NCBI RefSeq assembly: GCF_028737205.1
Contig: NZ_JAQZAL010000020.1
Span: forward strand, 62,001-126,000
Source: Actinomycetospora lutea
Lineage (GTDB): Bacteria; Actinomycetota; Actinomycetes; Mycobacteriales; Pseudonocardiaceae
DNA: 64,000 bases
Direction of reading: 5' to 3'
This document shows, piece after piece, positions 63,042 through 64,000 of this stretch; positions within the stretch are counted from its first letter, which is position 1, and each line of letters starts with the position of its first letter. The notes beneath the pieces were generated by a model. That model worked only from the letters and a program-made list of their open reading frames with translations, was not told the origin of the DNA and made no database searches. The translations under genes were made by a program, and so were the position numbers.

Positions 63042-63153
63042 GCCACCCGGACTGTCGTCGCCCGCGGCGGGTGCGTTACGCCGCTCCCGCGTGGGATCCG
63101 TCGACGATCGGGAACACCCGCCGGACCGTCGCCGCGACCCGGAGGTATCCGCT

Positions 63154-64000
63154 GTGAAGATCGGTTACAAGCTGATCGCCGAGGCCTACTCGCCCACCGA
63201 GATGGTGCGCCAGTGCGTGCGCGCCGAGGAGGCGGGCTTCGACTTCGTCGAGATCTCCGACCACTACCACCCGTGGGTCTCCGAGCAGCAGCACTCGGGG
63301 TTCGCGTGGTCGATGCTCGCCGCGATGGCGGCGAGGACCGAGCGCATCGAGCTGGCCACCGGCGTGACCTGCCCGTTCATCCGCTACCACCCGGCGATCA
63401 TCGCCCAGGCCGCCGCGACCACCCAGCTGCTCGCCGACGGCCGCTTCACGCTCGGCGTCGGCTCCGGGGAGCGCCTCAGCGAGCACGTGGTGGGGCGCGG
63501 CTGGCCGAGCGTCAGCGTGCGGCACCAGATGTTCCGCGAGTCGCTGGAGATCATCCGGCTGCTGTGGCAGGGCGGGTACCAGAGCTACGAGGGCAAGCAC
63601 CTCACGCTCGAGGACGCGCAGGTGTTCGACCTGCCCGAGACCCTGCCGAAGATCATCGTCGCCACCGGGGGGCCGCAGGCCTCGACGCTCGCCGCCGAGC
63701 TCGGCGACGGCATCTTCACCACCGAGCCCCGCTCCGACCTCGTGCAGCCCTTCACCGACGCCGGCGGCACCGGGCCGCGGTACACCGAGGTCCCGCTGGC
63801 CTTCGGCGCCACCGAGGACGAGGCCGCCGAGGAGGCCCGCCGGCTGTTCCGGTTCGGGCTCACCGGGTGGAAGGTCCAGGCCGAGCTGCCCAACCCCGTC
63901 AACTTCGACGCGGCGACGGCCACCATCACCGCCGACCACATGCGCGAGGCCTTCGCCTGCGGGCCGGACACCGACAAGCAGCTGTCGGTGGCCCAGCAGT
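63154..64000 (+). CDS. F420-dependent oxidoreductase (LLM class), partial at window end
   Basis: The frame from GTG 63154 runs off the right edge after 282 codons. The start KIGYKLIAEAYSPTEMVRQCVRAEEAGFDFVEISDHYHPW, the ATGVTCPFIRYHPAIIAQAAATTQLL stretch and LGVGSGERLSEHV match the G6PDH-like F420-dependent luciferase-fold family, which in actinobacteria includes Fgd. A GGAGGT site lies 8 bases upstream of the GTG. The C-terminal 40 or so residues are missing, so true glucose 6-phosphate specificity cannot be judged. Confidence 0.9.
   Translation, partial: MKIGYKLIAEAYSPTEMVRQCVRAEEAGFDFVEISDHYHPWVSEQQHSGFAWSMLAAMAARTERIELATGVTCPFIRYHPAIIAQAAATTQLLADGRFTLGVGSGERLSEHVVGRGWPSVSVRHQMFRESLEIIRLLWQGGYQSYEGKHLTLEDAQVFDLPETLPKIIVATGGPQASTLAAELGDGIFTTEPRSDLVQPFTDAGGTGPRYTEVPLAFGATEDEAAEEARRLFRFGLTGWKVQAELPNPVNFDAATATITADHMREAFACGPDTDKQLSVAQQ

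Overview
The window is very GC-rich, codes densely on both strands, uses many GTG starts and encodes the cell-wall enzymes of an arabinogalactan-type actinobacterium: UDP-galactopyranose mutase, GlfT2-type galactofuranosyltransferases, Emb-type arabinosyltransferases and dTDP-rhamnose synthesis. With a LysX-type fusion and a streptomycete-like gas vesicle cluster, this points to a member of the Pseudonocardiales, probably Pseudonocardia or a close relative. That assignment is inferred from gene content. No tRNA, rRNA, CRISPR array, insertion sequence or prophage was seen.

Layout. (1) 1-5.4 kb: a gene end, a frame-disrupted GNAT gene, mscL, two tandem chaplin-like secreted proteins, a UMF1-like MFS transporter, an A/S/G-rich membrane protein and a DinB-like protein. 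(2) 5.5-9.3 kb: glfT2, a lipoprotein and glf. (3) 9.3-11.8 kb: an amidase and a LuxR-type regulator. (4) 20.1-11.8 kb on the minus strand: one tightly coupled operon of DMT-like permease, membrane protein, LysX-type fusion, small membrane protein, APC permease and membrane-anchored esterase. (5) 20.3-45.3 kb: a wall-glycan locus with a membrane protein, a free SGNH domain and an AT3-SGNH acyltransferase, a second GlfT2-like enzyme, two putative GT-C or GT-C-like membrane proteins, a GT4 enzyme, two methyltransferases, a MOP flippase and three Emb paralogues, with an aconitase between the second and third. (6) 45.3-49.7 kb: small proteins, DUF2267, rmlB-rmlA, divergent rmlC, and Asp23. (7) 49.8-59 kb on the minus strand: a ParA-like ATPase and a winged-helix protein, then a complete gas vesicle operon read as gvpY-Z-A-F-G-O-J-L-S-K. 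(8) 59-64 kb: NhaA, a secreted peptidase, an anti-sigma-type kinase, a PASTA protein and an F420-dependent oxidoreductase cut by the window end.

How the genes fit together. glf supplies UDP-galactofuranose, the GlfT2-like enzymes polymerise galactan, RmlA/B/C make the activated rhamnose of the linker, and the Emb and GT-C proteins add arabinan outside the membrane. The acyltransferases and methyltransferases may decorate the polymer. LysX would lysinylate phosphatidylglycerol and change surface charge.

The most unusual part is the gas vesicle region. Several proteins carry long, highly charged, repeat-built tails. The extreme case is GvpO, whose small domain follows about 330 residues holding eleven arginine blocks, an acidic stretch and a Glu-Pro repeat. 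An orphan ParA-like ATPase lies directly upstream, which suggests a possible positioning or clustering system for the organelle. A second oddity is the LysX fusion, which has the synthetase first and the membrane lysyltransferase second, the reverse of the mycobacterial protein.
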